NCBI GenBank assembly: GCA_023053575.1
Contig: JAKZAP010000017.1
Span: 7,447,501 to 7,511,500, forward strand
Source of the DNA: Branchinecta lynchi
Lineage: Eukaryota > Arthropoda > Branchiopoda > Anostraca > Branchinectidae
Length of the DNA stretch: 64,000 nt
Reading direction: 5' to 3'
Of the stretch, positions 45,827-56,567 are shown piece by piece; within the stretch, counting starts at the first letter, position 1, and every line of letters starts with the position of its first letter. Position numbers and translations under genes: made by a program. Below the pieces are notes generated by a model. The model was given only the letters and a program-made list of their open reading frames with translations, was not told the DNA's origin and searched no databases.

Positions 45827-45868
45827 GCAGTGCTCCAGCACTGCCTGGGGGCAGTGCTGGAGCACTGC
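45827..45868. repeat. Perfect 18-bp-arm hairpin
   Basis: The arms GCAGTGCTCCAGCACTGC and GCAGTGCTGGAGCACTGC flank CTGGGG. Each arm is itself nearly palindromic, so several alternative folds exist. It lies inside a short frame (45768-45968) with no other support. Confidence 0.85.
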
Positions 45869-46333
45869 ATTTTCGATAGGGAGGATGCAGAGTCAAAATT
45901 TTCACCAGCATTTTAATGACAATTTGAGTTTTAGGCTAGATTGTTTTAAGTTTTTGAACCAGTTTTAAGTTACTTTAAAATGTTAAAATTCAAAAATATG
46001 ATTTTGTAAGTACAACTAATTAAAAAGAGCAGCTCGGCAGCTGATTATGCAGCTACTAGGCGTCGCTTTTGCGAAGAACACTTGGACAGTACATGCCTAT
46101 TGCTGCGGCCGATTTCACTTCAGCTTCAAACTACCAAACCCAAGACCAAATTCAACTGACCGCTGCAGGCGAAGTTCTGATATTTGCATTTTCTTTTTCT
46201 GCTGAACTCAACTGCTTCCCATGCAAATCCTAGCTTTTAATGTGGATCAAACATTAAGACCCAAGAACTTTCAGAATTATCAAGAACGGAGAGGGTGAAA
46301 CCCTAACAGCAGCTTCAAGAATTTTTCTGCCAA
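45869..46333. other. No gene recognised
   Basis: A short stretch RRFCEEHLDSTC at about 46055-46090 loosely recalls the end of a THAP zinc finger (CxEHF-like). The required Cys and Pro residues could not be aligned, so it is not annotated as one. Confidence 0.35.
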
Positions 46334-46347
46334 TATTTAACCATTTC

Positions 46348-46667
46348 TTCAAACAATGTTTACAACGGATACGTCAGCTATGATTTTTCATCAGCGATAT
46401 TTCGGCCCTTCTTGGCAAGGGTCCTCGTCAGGCTGTCAATCCTCTAGATCAACTGCGGGGAAGGAATCAAACCTGTAATCGATTACAATTGTAATAAGAT
46501 TACAGGTTTGATTCCTTCCCCGCAGTTGATCTAGAGGATTGACAGCCTGACGAGGACCCTTGCCAAGAAGGGCCGAAATATCGCTGATGAAAAATCATAG
46601 CTGACGTATCCATTGTAAACATTGTTTGAATAAATGTTTCAAAGTCAGCTTGGGCTCAAAGAATATT
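46348..46667. mobile_element. Palindromic short retroelement, copy 3
   Basis: It is flanked by a perfect 14-bp duplication TATTTAACCATTTC (46334-46347 and 46668-46681). The arms match copy 2. The plus-strand hammerhead-like core spans 46547-46578 (CTGACGA to GAAA), the minus-strand one 46431-46400. The 3' tail continues to GCTTGGGCTCAAAGAATATT. Long, variable target duplications point to target-primed retroposition, as in LINE or Penelope-like elements. Confidence 0.75.
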
Positions 46668-46681
46668 TATTTAACCATTTC

Positions 46682-47339
46682 CAGGACAGGTTCTTGAACG
46701 AATGTTTCTCAGATCCCAGGCCTAAAACCAGATAAAAAGGCACCTTCTAATAGAGAATATTATGAAACCCGTTGCAGTTTCCCAAGCCTCCAGTTTCCCC
46801 TTTCCGAAGCATCCCAAATGAAAGCAAGGGCCAACCGTGAAATCATAGTGTTTTTTTTCACTTGTGCATCTACTCTGAATGCCAATAGTGACAAAGCCGA
46901 TTTATGTAAAACCATGCCCTGCAGAATTTTTTTGAAAATCAACCTGCTTTTCAGCTATAATAGAGAGAACTGGAGACAAAAAAAAGAGCTTTTGAATAAA
47001 GATTAAATAGGATAATAAGTAGTAGACCCAAAACATAAGTAGGCTAGGTAAGTAAATACAAAATTTGGTAAGTAGAAAAGGCTGAAAATAAGTATCCTAC
47101 TGCCAAAATAAGTAGAAGTGGGAAGCACACTCAAAACACTCCGCCTTTTCAAAATGGCGGGTCATAAACAAATTACTTACTTACAGAGCCAACTGTTGTT
47201 GTTGATTTACGTCGCCTCTCGTCTACAGAGCCAACTAGATACAGCACTTCGATATTTTGAATATTGCCACGCACCAACGGCAAAGTTCTCTGAAACATAC
47301 GTAGCGGCAACGTAGAAATTCGAGTAAACAACTTGGAAC
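46682..47339. other. No gene recognised
   Basis: Short frames only. AAGTAG-rich repeats occur at 47020-47110 (TAAGTAGTAGACC, TAAGTAGAAGTGG). Confidence 0.4.
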
Positions 47340-47670
47340 AACATGTTATCGAAAAAAGAGAGTCACCCCCTTGACTATTTGAAGAACGTCACCCCGGTGA
47401 CGATCGGCAAATCAATAAGGAAATCAGCGGGAGAGAACCCAAAGAAGAAAAAGCTGAACTCATGCTAAGGATTCCTGATTCTGGATGATCTGGATTCCTG
47501 ATGACGAATTCTTGATTTGGTTGCTGCCAGACTTCTATAGCCTTGATTATAGTGGGCTGCTTCTACTATTGGATATTCAAAAGATGGTGAGTCTTCGAGC
47601 AGCTTCACAGGAGTTGTAGTGCAACCCGAAGAGATCACCCCGGACTATCCTAGTCTAGTCTTCAGATTGT
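47340..47670 (+). repeat. Duplicated segment, copy 1
   Basis: Shared with 50338-50648: CTTGATTATAGT, GGCTGCTTCTACT, AAGATGGTGAGTCTTC and AGAGATCACCC...CTATCCTAGTCTAG in the same order and orientation. AAGATGGTGAGT has the look of a splice donor in both copies. The function is unknown. Confidence 0.65.
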
Positions 47671-47680
47671 GCCTAACCAT

Positions 47681-48018
47681 GAGAGTGTTCCAACCTTTAA
47701 ACAATAGTAACTAATAGTTACCATTTTTGTTCCTAAACTGGCCGTTCCAATCTTCTTGAAATAGTAACTAATAATAACTACTTGCTTACCATGCTCGGGA
47801 GCATAGGCTAGTGAGCACTGAGTGAGCATGGTAACTACGAGTCTACCATGCATCTCTGCACATCTCTCTAACTTAATTGGTTGGATTCTCCTGGGGAATT
47901 AGATTTTGCTGCAAAATAGAACAATCATTCCAGCCCATGTTCCAGCCTTGACGCAAGAAGCCAAAATTGTGGCAGGTGAATGTGTATTCTTGCGAAATCA
48001 ATTTTAGGTTGGAACATG
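47681..48018 (-). mobile_element. MITE with GTGTTCCAACC ends, copy 1
   Basis: Inverted ends GAGTGTTCCAACCT and AGGTTGGAACATG enclose AGTAACTAATAGTTAC-type palindromes. The interior matches 54191-54504 in reverse (CCTTGACGC, AAGCCAAAATT). The hAT-like element inserted at its right end. Confidence 0.6.
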
Positions 48019-48022
48019 ATTG

Positions 48023-49880
48023 CAGTGCTTCCACTCCTCCCGATTTCTCGGGAGATCTCCCGGCTTTTTTGGAAATCTCCCGACCAAAATTTTCTCCCGA
48101 TAATCTCCCAGTCTTTGTAATTTTGCCAAAATTATAATAAGGTTATATTTCGGTCCGAAAATTTCGGTCCAGAGGCCCAAAGTTTTGCTAAAATGGTTCT
48201 GTATTTTTTCGATAGCACGACTATTCGATATATTTATGGGGATTCGGTAGTTGTACAGAATACTAAATAGGCCATCGGTAAGAAAAACTTCCATAATCGG
48301 GATTCGGTATAGTTGCCAGTATTCTGTAGTTATCACAAATTTGGTGCGAGAATTTACTGAAACCATCTGGTAATTTTTCGATGCCAGAACTATTTGGTAT
48401 ACTTATGGAGATTTTGTTGTTACATGGAATCCCAAATAAGCTATCGGTTCAGAACTATTCGGAATAACAACTGGGATTCGGTAATTTGTTCATTATAATT
48501 GCCAGGATTCGGGAGTTACCACGAACCTCAAAACTTGTAAGAGGTCGAGTGAAGCACTGGTCGTGGACAAAAGGGATGATCTGTGATTTCGTCGATAGTC
48601 CTTACTTTTATTTGGATCCCCCAAATAAAGTCTAATCATAAATATTTCGAGAGTTCCGCCTGCATCGCTTTTCGTAATATTCTCTATTTTCTGGAAGGGC
48701 GCATCATTTGACTAGGGTTTTAAGCCGGTTTTAGGATTGAGATTCCGAAACATTAAAAGGTAGAATCCAGCAAAATAAAATCTCGCCTGCGCCGCTCACT
48801 TTATGTGATTATGGGTAGTATTGACTAGACTACCCTTGATGTTGCTGCCAGAAAGTCGCTTCATCCGGTTCTTGGAACTTCTTAGAGTCTCTGCATTTAA
48901 TCCACAAAACAATGATAGAATGCGTAAGAGAAGCAGTTCAGTTTTAGCTTACAGGAAAAAAAAAACTGGATTCCGAATAAATTTAGCCTGGGGCACTCGA
49001 TTTAATTTTCTATTTTCTTTAATAGATAGAGTTGTTGCTGGAATCATGCTCGGCAATATATTCTTCCAGTGGGCTTTGTCAAAATGCCGCCTAATAGTTG
49101 GCTTATCGTCTTTTCATGCTGCCCATTAATGTTACTCTTCCTACGTAATCCTTTCTGTTCCATAATTTAAAGAGGATTCGGTAAAATTTTTGAGAGATTG
49201 GGTAAAATTTTTACTCTGCATCCCCCCCCCCCCTAATGAAAATGCACTTGCGACGACTCTGCTGACGCCTGATGGTTGCTTTGACAACTAGGGCTAAATT
49301 GTTGGAAAAATGGTAAAGTGACGATTTAAATCCTCTACTTTCGATCTTCCTCCTGACCCCAAGGTGATAAAAGGTCAGGTTTCCAGTGGATTTTCAGTTC
49401 TCAGGGGATGTACCCATTTCGTAAAACTGCACAGAAAAATCGACTAATTTTCAATCCAGAAATCCGCGTTGTTTCTGAAATTTGCAAAATCTGGGGAAGC
49501 CGTAGAAGCCAGGGCGGCCTCTACTGAAACGGAAAGAGAAATTTTCAGTAGACCTCAAGTGTCCTTTAAATTTTAGAGGTGTAAATCGGAAGTTTTCTGT
49601 CAGCATGGCTATGAAACTGGTCATATACTAAAATGTGTCATTTATGCATCGAAACTAGAAGTACGAGGAATTATATGAGTATTTTCACATGCTAAAAAGT
49701 TGAATGCAGTTACTCAATGCCTTTTTTGTAAAAAAGCTAACTCTAAAATTGCTTTGTCAGACATAATCACTGTTTCAAAACTCCCGATTTTCCCCCTGAT
49801 TTCTTATAATTATCTCCCGAAAATCTCCTGGTTTTTTCGAAGCAGTTTCTGATTTTCAAAAAAGGAAAGTGGAAGCACTG
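48023..49880. mobile_element. hAT-like transposon, 1.86 kb
   Basis: Terminal inverted repeats CAGTGCTTCCACT are flanked by a perfect 8-bp duplication CATGATTG (48015-48022 and 49881-49888), the size and CAGTG start expected for hAT. The interior includes CTCCCGATTTCTCGGGAGATC palindrome-like sequence near both ends and a decayed repeat of about 175 bp (48193 and 48368). No transposase or dimerisation domain is readable, so it is non-autonomous or dead. Confidence 0.8.
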
Positions 49881-49994
49881 CATGATTGTTCGTTTCAGTA
49901 CTTGTTTTGGTGGGTTTGTAAATTTTTTGTCAAATACAAACTGTCCTACCACGTATTTCTAAAGTTCCCTTAAGTGACCCATCATGCATACATA

Positions 49995-50335
49995 GAGCGT
50001 GTCCCACCCTATTTGCCGTAGTTTCTATTTGACGGAGCAAAACGGATAAGTCAGCTATATTTTATTCGAGCTATTTTTCGGCCCTTCTTGGCAAGGGTCC
50101 TCTTCAGGCTCAAGCCGCTAAACTGGAAAATGAACTATTATCCGTTTTGCACCGTCAAATATGATTCGCAGTCAGCTTGGGCTGAAGGAACATCTTATCG
50201 TAGTTTCTATGTATGACCTCACGGGATCCTAGCTTCTTGGCATCGAGGATGGAACACAGTTTGCATTTTTGGCAAAATATTGTCCAGCGGGCTGATTGGA
50301 CTAATTACAATAACTAACATTAACCATGCGCCGGC
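49995..50335 (+). mobile_element. MITE copy 2, interrupted
   Basis: Starts GAGCGTGTCCCACC and follows copy 3 at 54191 through GTAGTTTCTAT, TGACCTCACG, TCTTGGCATCGAGG and GGCAAAATAT. A 170-bp palindromic retroelement sits inside. The right end is lost. Confidence 0.6.
50029..50198. mobile_element. Palindromic short retroelement, copy 4 (short)
   Basis: Flanked by a perfect 12-bp duplication CGTAGTTTCTAT (50017-50028 and 50199-50210) inside a MITE. The minus strand keeps CTGAAGA, the CCCTT...AAGGG stem and GAAA. The right arm lacks the core. Confidence 0.75.
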
Positions 50336-50337
50336 AA

Positions 50338-50648
50338 CATGGTATCAAAATGGAAGGTCACCCGTTTGACGATTTGAAAAATGGGTGATGACCTGAATCA
50401 AACGGAATGATTAATCAAACAGAAAATCAGCGGTAGACAACTCAAAGAAGAAGAAGCTAAACTCTTGATGTGGTTGCTGCCAGGGACTCCTGGATCTTAA
50501 GAGTTTCCTAACGAAAATTTCTAGAATAACCTTGATTATAGTAGGCTGCTTCTACTGTTCGGTATCATAAGATGGTGAGTCTTCCAACAGCTCCACAGGA
50601 GTTATAGTGCAACCTGAAGAGATCACCCTGAACTATCCTAGTCTAGCA
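50338..50648 (+). repeat. Duplicated segment, copy 2
   Basis: Counterpart of 47340-47670. MITE copies adjoin both segments in different arrangements, so the duplication may have been a larger block later reshuffled by insertions. Confidence 0.65.
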
Positions 50649-51001
50649 TAAAAATCCGGTCAAAATCTAAACCTGTCTAACAATAATTTCTTTTGAAGAA
50701 AAGTTGTTACAAAATTTGTTCTTCAACACTCAATCGAAGTGAAACTCTTATGCTATCCGTGGTAACCCTTGTGAAGTTATCTTTTTTACTCAGCCAGCTG
50801 GGGGAGCCCAACCAAGCGATCTGATTGGCTCTGCATAAGACAAAGTAGAGCTAGGGTCTGGTCTCTTTAAGGGCAGTTCTGACGGTCTAGAAAGCTTTGC
50901 GAGCTTCTGCGCCGGCTGTTTTAGCGACTTTGGCTAAAACTCACTTCTCTTTCCAGAGCTCTTCTTACACTCCGCTAGTTTTCGCCAGCACTTGGAAAGT
51001 T

Positions 51002-51262
51002 AAGCCACTTCATGAGTGGAAAGTGATCTTGGCAAGTCAGTGAAAAGTTGTAAATGTTCAACTGAGGCGCACCTACTTCTCGTATTTTCTTGCACTCAGT
51101 GGATTCTCAGTTTGCTTTTCGGAAAGCGAATCCAAGATATCCACCAGTAATAAGAAAGCCAGAATCTGCCAAGCATAAAGGCACAAGAAAAAAATAGAAA
51201 GTTGTTGCACCTTTACAACTTCTCACTGGCCAAAATCATTTTCCACTTGTGAAGTGGATTAG
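51002..51262. mobile_element. 261-bp MITE with hairpin ends
   Basis: Inverted ends of about 60 bp each start with a small hairpin: CCACTTCATGAGTGG on the left and CCACTTCACAAGTGG on the inverted right, then AAGTGATCTTGGC and AAAATGATTTTGGCC. Target duplication not identified. Confidence 0.65.
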
Positions 51263-52602
51263 TTACAAGGCTCTCTGGAATAAAAATAAAAACAACACAG
51301 ACAGGTTATCAGTCTTACCAGAGTTCCTGCTGAACCAGTAATTAGTATCACTTATGATCCTTGGGACCAGCACAAGTAAATTGTAACAGTTATGGCACCA
51401 AAATAGCAGAATAATAAGAGGGAGGGGCTAATTACTTATAACGGTGGCCTCTGGCGTAAAATAATAACAAGAATTGTAGCCGAATAGTTCAGTAGTTCAA
51501 TAGAACTCTCAGATCTCTGTTATAGCTTCTCAATTTTCAGTCCTTGTAGACAGCTCGTCTTGCTTCTTTGTTCTCGCTTTTTATAAAACACTAATTTAAC
51601 CACCCTTTAAAACCTGCATAGAGGGGTTTACATCTGCCTTTTATTGACCAATCAGGAAGGATAATCTGGAGTAGAGAATGAGATTAGAGACTTGATCACC
51701 AAAGCAACTTCTCAGTTCTGCAGAATCGCAAAACCTTTCACATTCTTGATTCAGACGAATATGCAAGAAAAGGGAATTAGCGTCTTCTTGAATAGTAAAT
51801 AAATACAAAAAAAGAGAATTGTGGGAAGAATCCGACTTGTTGCATGATGAGAGGACATAAGGAGATTTGGTGAGCTATGTGATATTCATGTCTTGGAAGT
51901 TCTGAATTTTTTAATGGTTTAGAGGATAGATTTAAAGTATTATCGATGCTCCACAAGGGAGTTTAACATTGCCAGACAGTAGGGCTTGTTTGTACTGCAA
52001 TTGCACTTTACAGAGACAACTTAAGAGTTGTTTGTTCTTCTCTGAAGTTTCGGGATAGGGTTGTATTTGAGTGTTTCCAGTAATACAAATTCTGGTTGGA
52101 TTGCTGATGGTTAAATCAGTGTCCTGATTTCACTTATAAAATCTGGTACATGGTTCAGTACGATACTGAACGCTGAACCCTACGATATGCAGAAAGCTAC
52201 TGAAATTTTGGAAGTTGATGAAAATTTTGGTTCATTTCACATGGGAAGAGATGCATTTGTTACGTCCACTGCCTTGCCTGAACTACCAGTGATGACCAGA
52301 CTTGTTTTCAGTTTATCTCAGCGATATTTTACTTATTGATTCTGGACAGGTACCGGACTTTACTTAAATACTTAGCCATAATCTTTCTCATAAGGCTCAA
52401 GTCTGCCTTAAATCCAAATATCCATGCAATAATTCATCTTCCTCTTTTGTCATAATAAAAATTTGTTTTGTTTTTTTTGTCTTCTTTTGAGATTGAGAGC
52501 CGGTAAGAAAAAAACAAAAAAAAAGTATGAGATATATTGGAGCACAGATCTAATGACCAAACTAACTAGTAGCATGCAGTGATATTCAGGTCTTGTTCCA
52601 GA
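51263..52602. other. No gene recognised
   Basis: Unique-looking intergenic or intronic sequence with T-rich patches (52450-52520). Its end, GGTCTTGTTCCAG at 52602, is acceptor-like. Confidence 0.35.
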
Positions 52603-52728
52603 TTGTTCTTCGAGAGCGAACGAGGAGTACTCCCGAACACCGAGTTTGTCTTCGAAGAGCTGTCCCCGTCGTTTACGCCGGATAACGCTGACAGAGAACT
52701 CGAGAACTTTGAACTTGTAAATGTTTTG
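52603..52728 (+). CDS. Candidate internal exon, phase 0
   Basis: Between acceptor TTGTTCCAG and donor TTG/GTGAGT lie exactly 42 open codons: IVLRERRGVLPNTEFVFEEL followed by SPSFTPDNADRELENFELVN and VL. Locally higher GC and acidic composition support coding. Family unknown. The next acceptor-bounded segment (53399) is open only in another phase or stops after nine codons. Confidence 0.35.
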
Positions 52729-53398
52729 GTGAGTCTCTGATATACCGTAGTTCCTCTTGTGAAAATTTGAACGGTGGTGTGAAAATGTGAACAGCGATGG
52801 GTAGAGACTCGGGTAGAGTAGTTCTCATCTTCATTAGCTTCTGAATGGTTACTTACTTGTTATCTCTACTGCCCTATCCAGCTCCTGCTAGATTTCCGAT
52901 TCTGATCATTTGTTTGGGTGCATCCCCTTACTTGTTCCTTTTAGCAGCTTACGGTTAGCATTCTGGACTTCTTTTTGGATAAAGTGTTAAATTTGTTTTC
53001 GGTAGCATTGTTGTCTTCCCGTTATTTACAGTGATTCCGGATCTTGATATTACCCTCCCATCTGAACTGCGTAGGAAAATCTTTCTTTCGATGCTATGTC
53101 AAACGCTTGTTACCCAATGCCAAACACCAGTCACTGTAGGTACCGTAACTCTAGCCTACTCCACTATAGATTGATACGAATTCTGACTTGGTGATTTCTA
53201 AACTTCACTGGACCGTGAGTGTTTTGCTGAGTCAGGATATCCAGCGATAGGCATATGTTATGCTAAATGCTGGATAGAACGAGCTTTTGGCATACGTTAA
53301 CCCAAAATCAAGAGGTTGTGGTAAACTAGGCTATATTCTGAATGTATGGACCTATTTCCCTAGTTCAGTAAATAACTAATCTTGTTCTCTCTTTACAG

Positions 53399-53483
53399 GA
53401 AGCAATGTCAGTCATTTTGTCTCCATAGTTCAGAACAACAAGCTGCACAATCACACTGGCTTGGATTCATTACACCGAAAATG
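53399..53483 (+). CDS. Candidate internal exon
   Basis: TCTCTTTACAG precedes it and ATG/GTAAGA follows. One frame is open through all 85 bases (KQCQSFCLHSSEQQAAQSHW then LGFITPKM). It would require two bases from the previous exon, so it does not splice directly to 52603-52728 in frame. Weak. Confidence 0.25.
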
Positions 53484-53537
53484 GTAAGAACCCATACATC
53501 TTTACAGTAGCCTAGTTTGCATGCAACTAAAGTCCAT

Positions 53538-53900
53538 GTCGATCGGATAAATCATATTGCTATTGATCTTAAAAAGGCTTCCAATTTAGTCAAGCATGCC
53601 AACCTTTTGGACTAGCCATTTACAAAATGTAATGTAGAATATTTTTAGTAAGAATCGTCGCTAGTGTTAGGCTATATCAGATAGGACGCAACTGCTAAAT
53701 ATAAATCAATCTATTCCGAATGTCTCCCGGGTTTTTTTTACGGAGTACCGCAAGGTACAATTTTAGGTCCTTCACTGTTTCTCCTCCTGGCAAGGAGTTC
53801 ATTTTCCGACCTGTGGAATTACGCGGATGATCTCTCGCTTGTTGAGATTTGTCGGAGAAACATTAAAAGTTCTGTAACATGTGCCTTCGATCGGGTAAGC
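53538..53900 (+). pseudogene. Decayed LINE reverse transcriptase fragment
   Basis: IAIDLKKASNLVKHANLL at about 53555 matches the RT motif with the catalytic Asp, here followed by a stop. YGVPQGTILGPSLFLLL at 53739 and YADDLSLVE at about 53820 are the next two RT motifs, in frame order and correct spacing. Stops and a T-run frameshift interrupt it. It is a different LINE from the one at 12-16 kb (YADD rather than FADD). Confidence 0.8.
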
Positions 53901-54190
53901 TTCTATCCCGATATGGGGCTCCTACCGACAAACTAATTCAATTTTTCTTTTGTTTTGTCTGGCCTTTCCAAGACTTTTGCCATCTGGCATTTTGGAATCA
54001 GTTCACTTGTACCACAGTTGGCATTCTTGCCATGAGCAAACATTGTTCCTTCTTTTTTTCCAGTCTTTTTTTTCAGCCGCTTTCCATGATCGTTGCCAGG
54101 TATGACAACCTTGGTAAAATTTGCACAGCAGGTCTCCGGATGATTATGCTCCTCGGAAACAATGAACGGGAGCATGATACGTCACATAAA

Positions 54191-54504
54191 GAGCGTGTTC
54201 CAGACCACTTATTTTAGTTACTACGCATGACGTCACGAATTTTGGCTTTTTGGCGTCAAGGCTGAAACGTATTTTTATATTTTCGGCAAAATATCATGAG
54301 ACTAGCTAATCAGGCAAATCAGGTGACAGATATTCGCAGTTACCACGTGTGCTACGCAGGCTACGCCCCCAAGCGTGGTAAGCAAATAGTTACAATGAGT
54401 TACTATTTCGAGAAAGTTGGAACGGTCAGCGTAGTAACTTTTCACGAGGTTAGAACGAAAAGAGTAACTAATAGTTACTATTATTAGAAGCGTGGAACAC
54501 GCTC
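54191..54504 (+). mobile_element. MITE with GAGCGTGTTCCA ends, copy 3
   Basis: Perfect 12-bp terminal inverted repeats enclose about 290 bp with AGTAACTAATAGTTACT palindromes. It is the best-preserved copy of the family at 47.7 and 50.0 kb. Flanks are A-rich (TAAA and AAAG), so the target duplication is ambiguous. Confidence 0.75.
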
Positions 54505-54940
54505 AAAGAAAACAAGCATAGCAAGCGTAATAATCACTGTATTGCCAACAAAGGAGATAGATACACTTACGAAGTGAAGAATCTCGGGAATGAGAATGGA
54601 TGGAAATACTACTGAAGTAGAATGAATTGCTATCATAAGTACGACGTTTCCTTTAAATATCATCATAAATTTGTTACTACTATCTAAATTAGTGCCTTAT
54701 GCTCATGATGTTTGCTTAACTAACTATAATAGCAAACCTAGCCTATCCAAATAGCAAGCTATAATATAACGTATGACGGTCCCCGATAAGTTGAGATTAA
54801 ACATGACACAAGGTAGCTAACTTATCTTTCATTGGTCAAGCCGCCTTGTATGATGAGGGATGCTTATGAAGCGTTGCTCGAAATGTGGAAAAGCCTCTAT
54901 ATTCTCTGTGATTGGGTCGTCCCAGAAAGGGGTACGTTTT
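54505..54940. other. No gene recognised
   Basis: AT-rich spacer. The minus-strand frame at 54666-54484 overlaps the MITE end and has no domain. Confidence 0.4.
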
Positions 54941-56567
54941 TTAGTTTACGTTTACGTTTTTGGGATCCCAAAACGTAAGTGGAGGGATACCTATGACATC
55001 GCAAAAGTTGTCCGTCTGTAATCACGATAACTCTCGAAGGGAATGAGACATTTTGATGAAACTTGGTGTGAGGATTCGTTGGGTCGTCGGACCAGTCGAG
55101 TTCGTAGATGGGCTTTGTAGCCCGACATTTAGGGGTGGGGGAGGGGGTTTAAATTAAGGGGCAAACAAAATATTTTGAAACAGCTAATGTGATAGTCGAT
55201 TATGGGGTAAGAAGACATGCTGAGCACCATGGTGAAAATCTTGTGAAAATCCGATGACAAAAACATTTTGTCATCGGACGATTAGTTCGTCCGGAATCCG
55301 GCCAAAACCGGAAAGTTTGTTAAAAGTAAAAGTTTTATTTGAAGTTGATTAGATGTTCGATTTAGGGGTAGGAAGACATGCTGAAGGCGATGGTAAAAAC
55401 CATTTTGTCATCGGACGAGTAGTTCGTCCGGAATCCGGCCAAAACCGGAAAGTTTGTTAAAAGTAAAAGTTTTATTTGAAGTTGATTAGATGTTCGATTT
55501 AGGGGTAGGAAGACATGCTGAAGACGATGGTGAAAACCATTTTGTCATCGGACAAGTAGTTCGTCCGGAATCCGGCCAAAATCGGAAAGTTTGTTAAAAG
55601 TAAAAGTTTTATTTGAAGTTGATTCGATTTAGGGGTAGGAAGACATGCTGAAGACGATGGTGAAAACCATTTTCTCGACGGACAAGTAGTTCGCCAGAAA
55701 TCCGGCCGAAACCGGAAAGTTTGTTGAAATTCTAAGTTTTATTTCGAGTTGATTAGATGTTCGGTTTAGGGCAAGAAGGCATGCTGAACACTTATGTGAA
55801 AACAATTTTCTACCCGGACATGTAGTTCGCCCGGAATCCGGCGAATACCGGAAAGTTGGTTAAAAGTAAAAGTTTAATTTGAAGTTGATTAAATCTTTTA
55901 TTTATGGGTAAAAAGACATGCCGAACACGATGGTTAAAATCATTTTCTCGCTGGAGAACAAGTTCGCCCGGAATCCGGCCAAAACCGGAAAATTTGTTAA
56001 AAGTAAAAGCTTTATCTGAAGCTGATTAGATGATATATTTAGGGGTAAGAAGAGACGCTGAGTCGGTATATGACAATGGTTTTTTACCCGGACATACAAT
56101 TATTCCGGAATCCGGTTGTAACCGGATTTTTTTTTCAGTCAAACTTTTATTCAAAGTTGATTAGATGTTCTTTATAGGGATAAGGAGATACGCTGGTTTT
56201 GTTTCTGTTTTTTTTTTGTTTTGCTGGACTAGTAGTTCGCTCGGAAATCGGCAGGAAGTCTCGGTCAGTATCGTCAAAATAGATATGGCTTATAGAGGTA
56301 TATCTGAACTTGGTTTTCTCTGATGATTAGCCTGTCCAAGACTGGATCTGTTTCTTTTTGTTTTGCTGGACTAGTAGTTCGCTCGGAAATCGGCAGGAAG
56401 TCTCGGTCAGTATCGTCAAAATAGATATGGCTTATAGAGGTATATCTGAACTTGGTTTTCTCTGATGATTAGCCTGTCCAAGACTGGATCTGGCGAAGAC
56501 AAGACTCGATTGTCTGAATCAAATATTAGGTTTTTGGGATCCCATCGACACCTTTGGTCTTGTTTAG
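54941..56567 (+). repeat. Family 2 element, most complete copy
   Basis: Start block TTTTGGGATCCCAAAACGTA at about 54957, then TTGTCCGTCTGTAATCACGA and GATGAAACTTGGTGTGAGG. The array runs about 55150-56170 with seven or eight units of about 135 bp (GTTGATTAGATGTTCG at 55345, 55480, 55748 and so on). A near-perfect duplication of about 140 bp follows (56217 and 56357), then the end block to CTTTGGTCTTGTT at 56565. Noncoding throughout. Confidence 0.85.

Noticed and set aside
46020..46100. THAP-like CEEHLDS motif
   Set aside because: The other zinc ligands and the AVPTF-like box of THAP domains are not present in frame.
48004..48366. 120-codon minus-strand frame
   Set aside because: It crosses the end of the hAT-like element and its internal repeats, and has no recognisable domain.
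53879..54217. 112-codon plus-strand frame
   Set aside because: It begins in the LINE remnant and runs into a MITE; Phe/Ser-rich composition with no motif.
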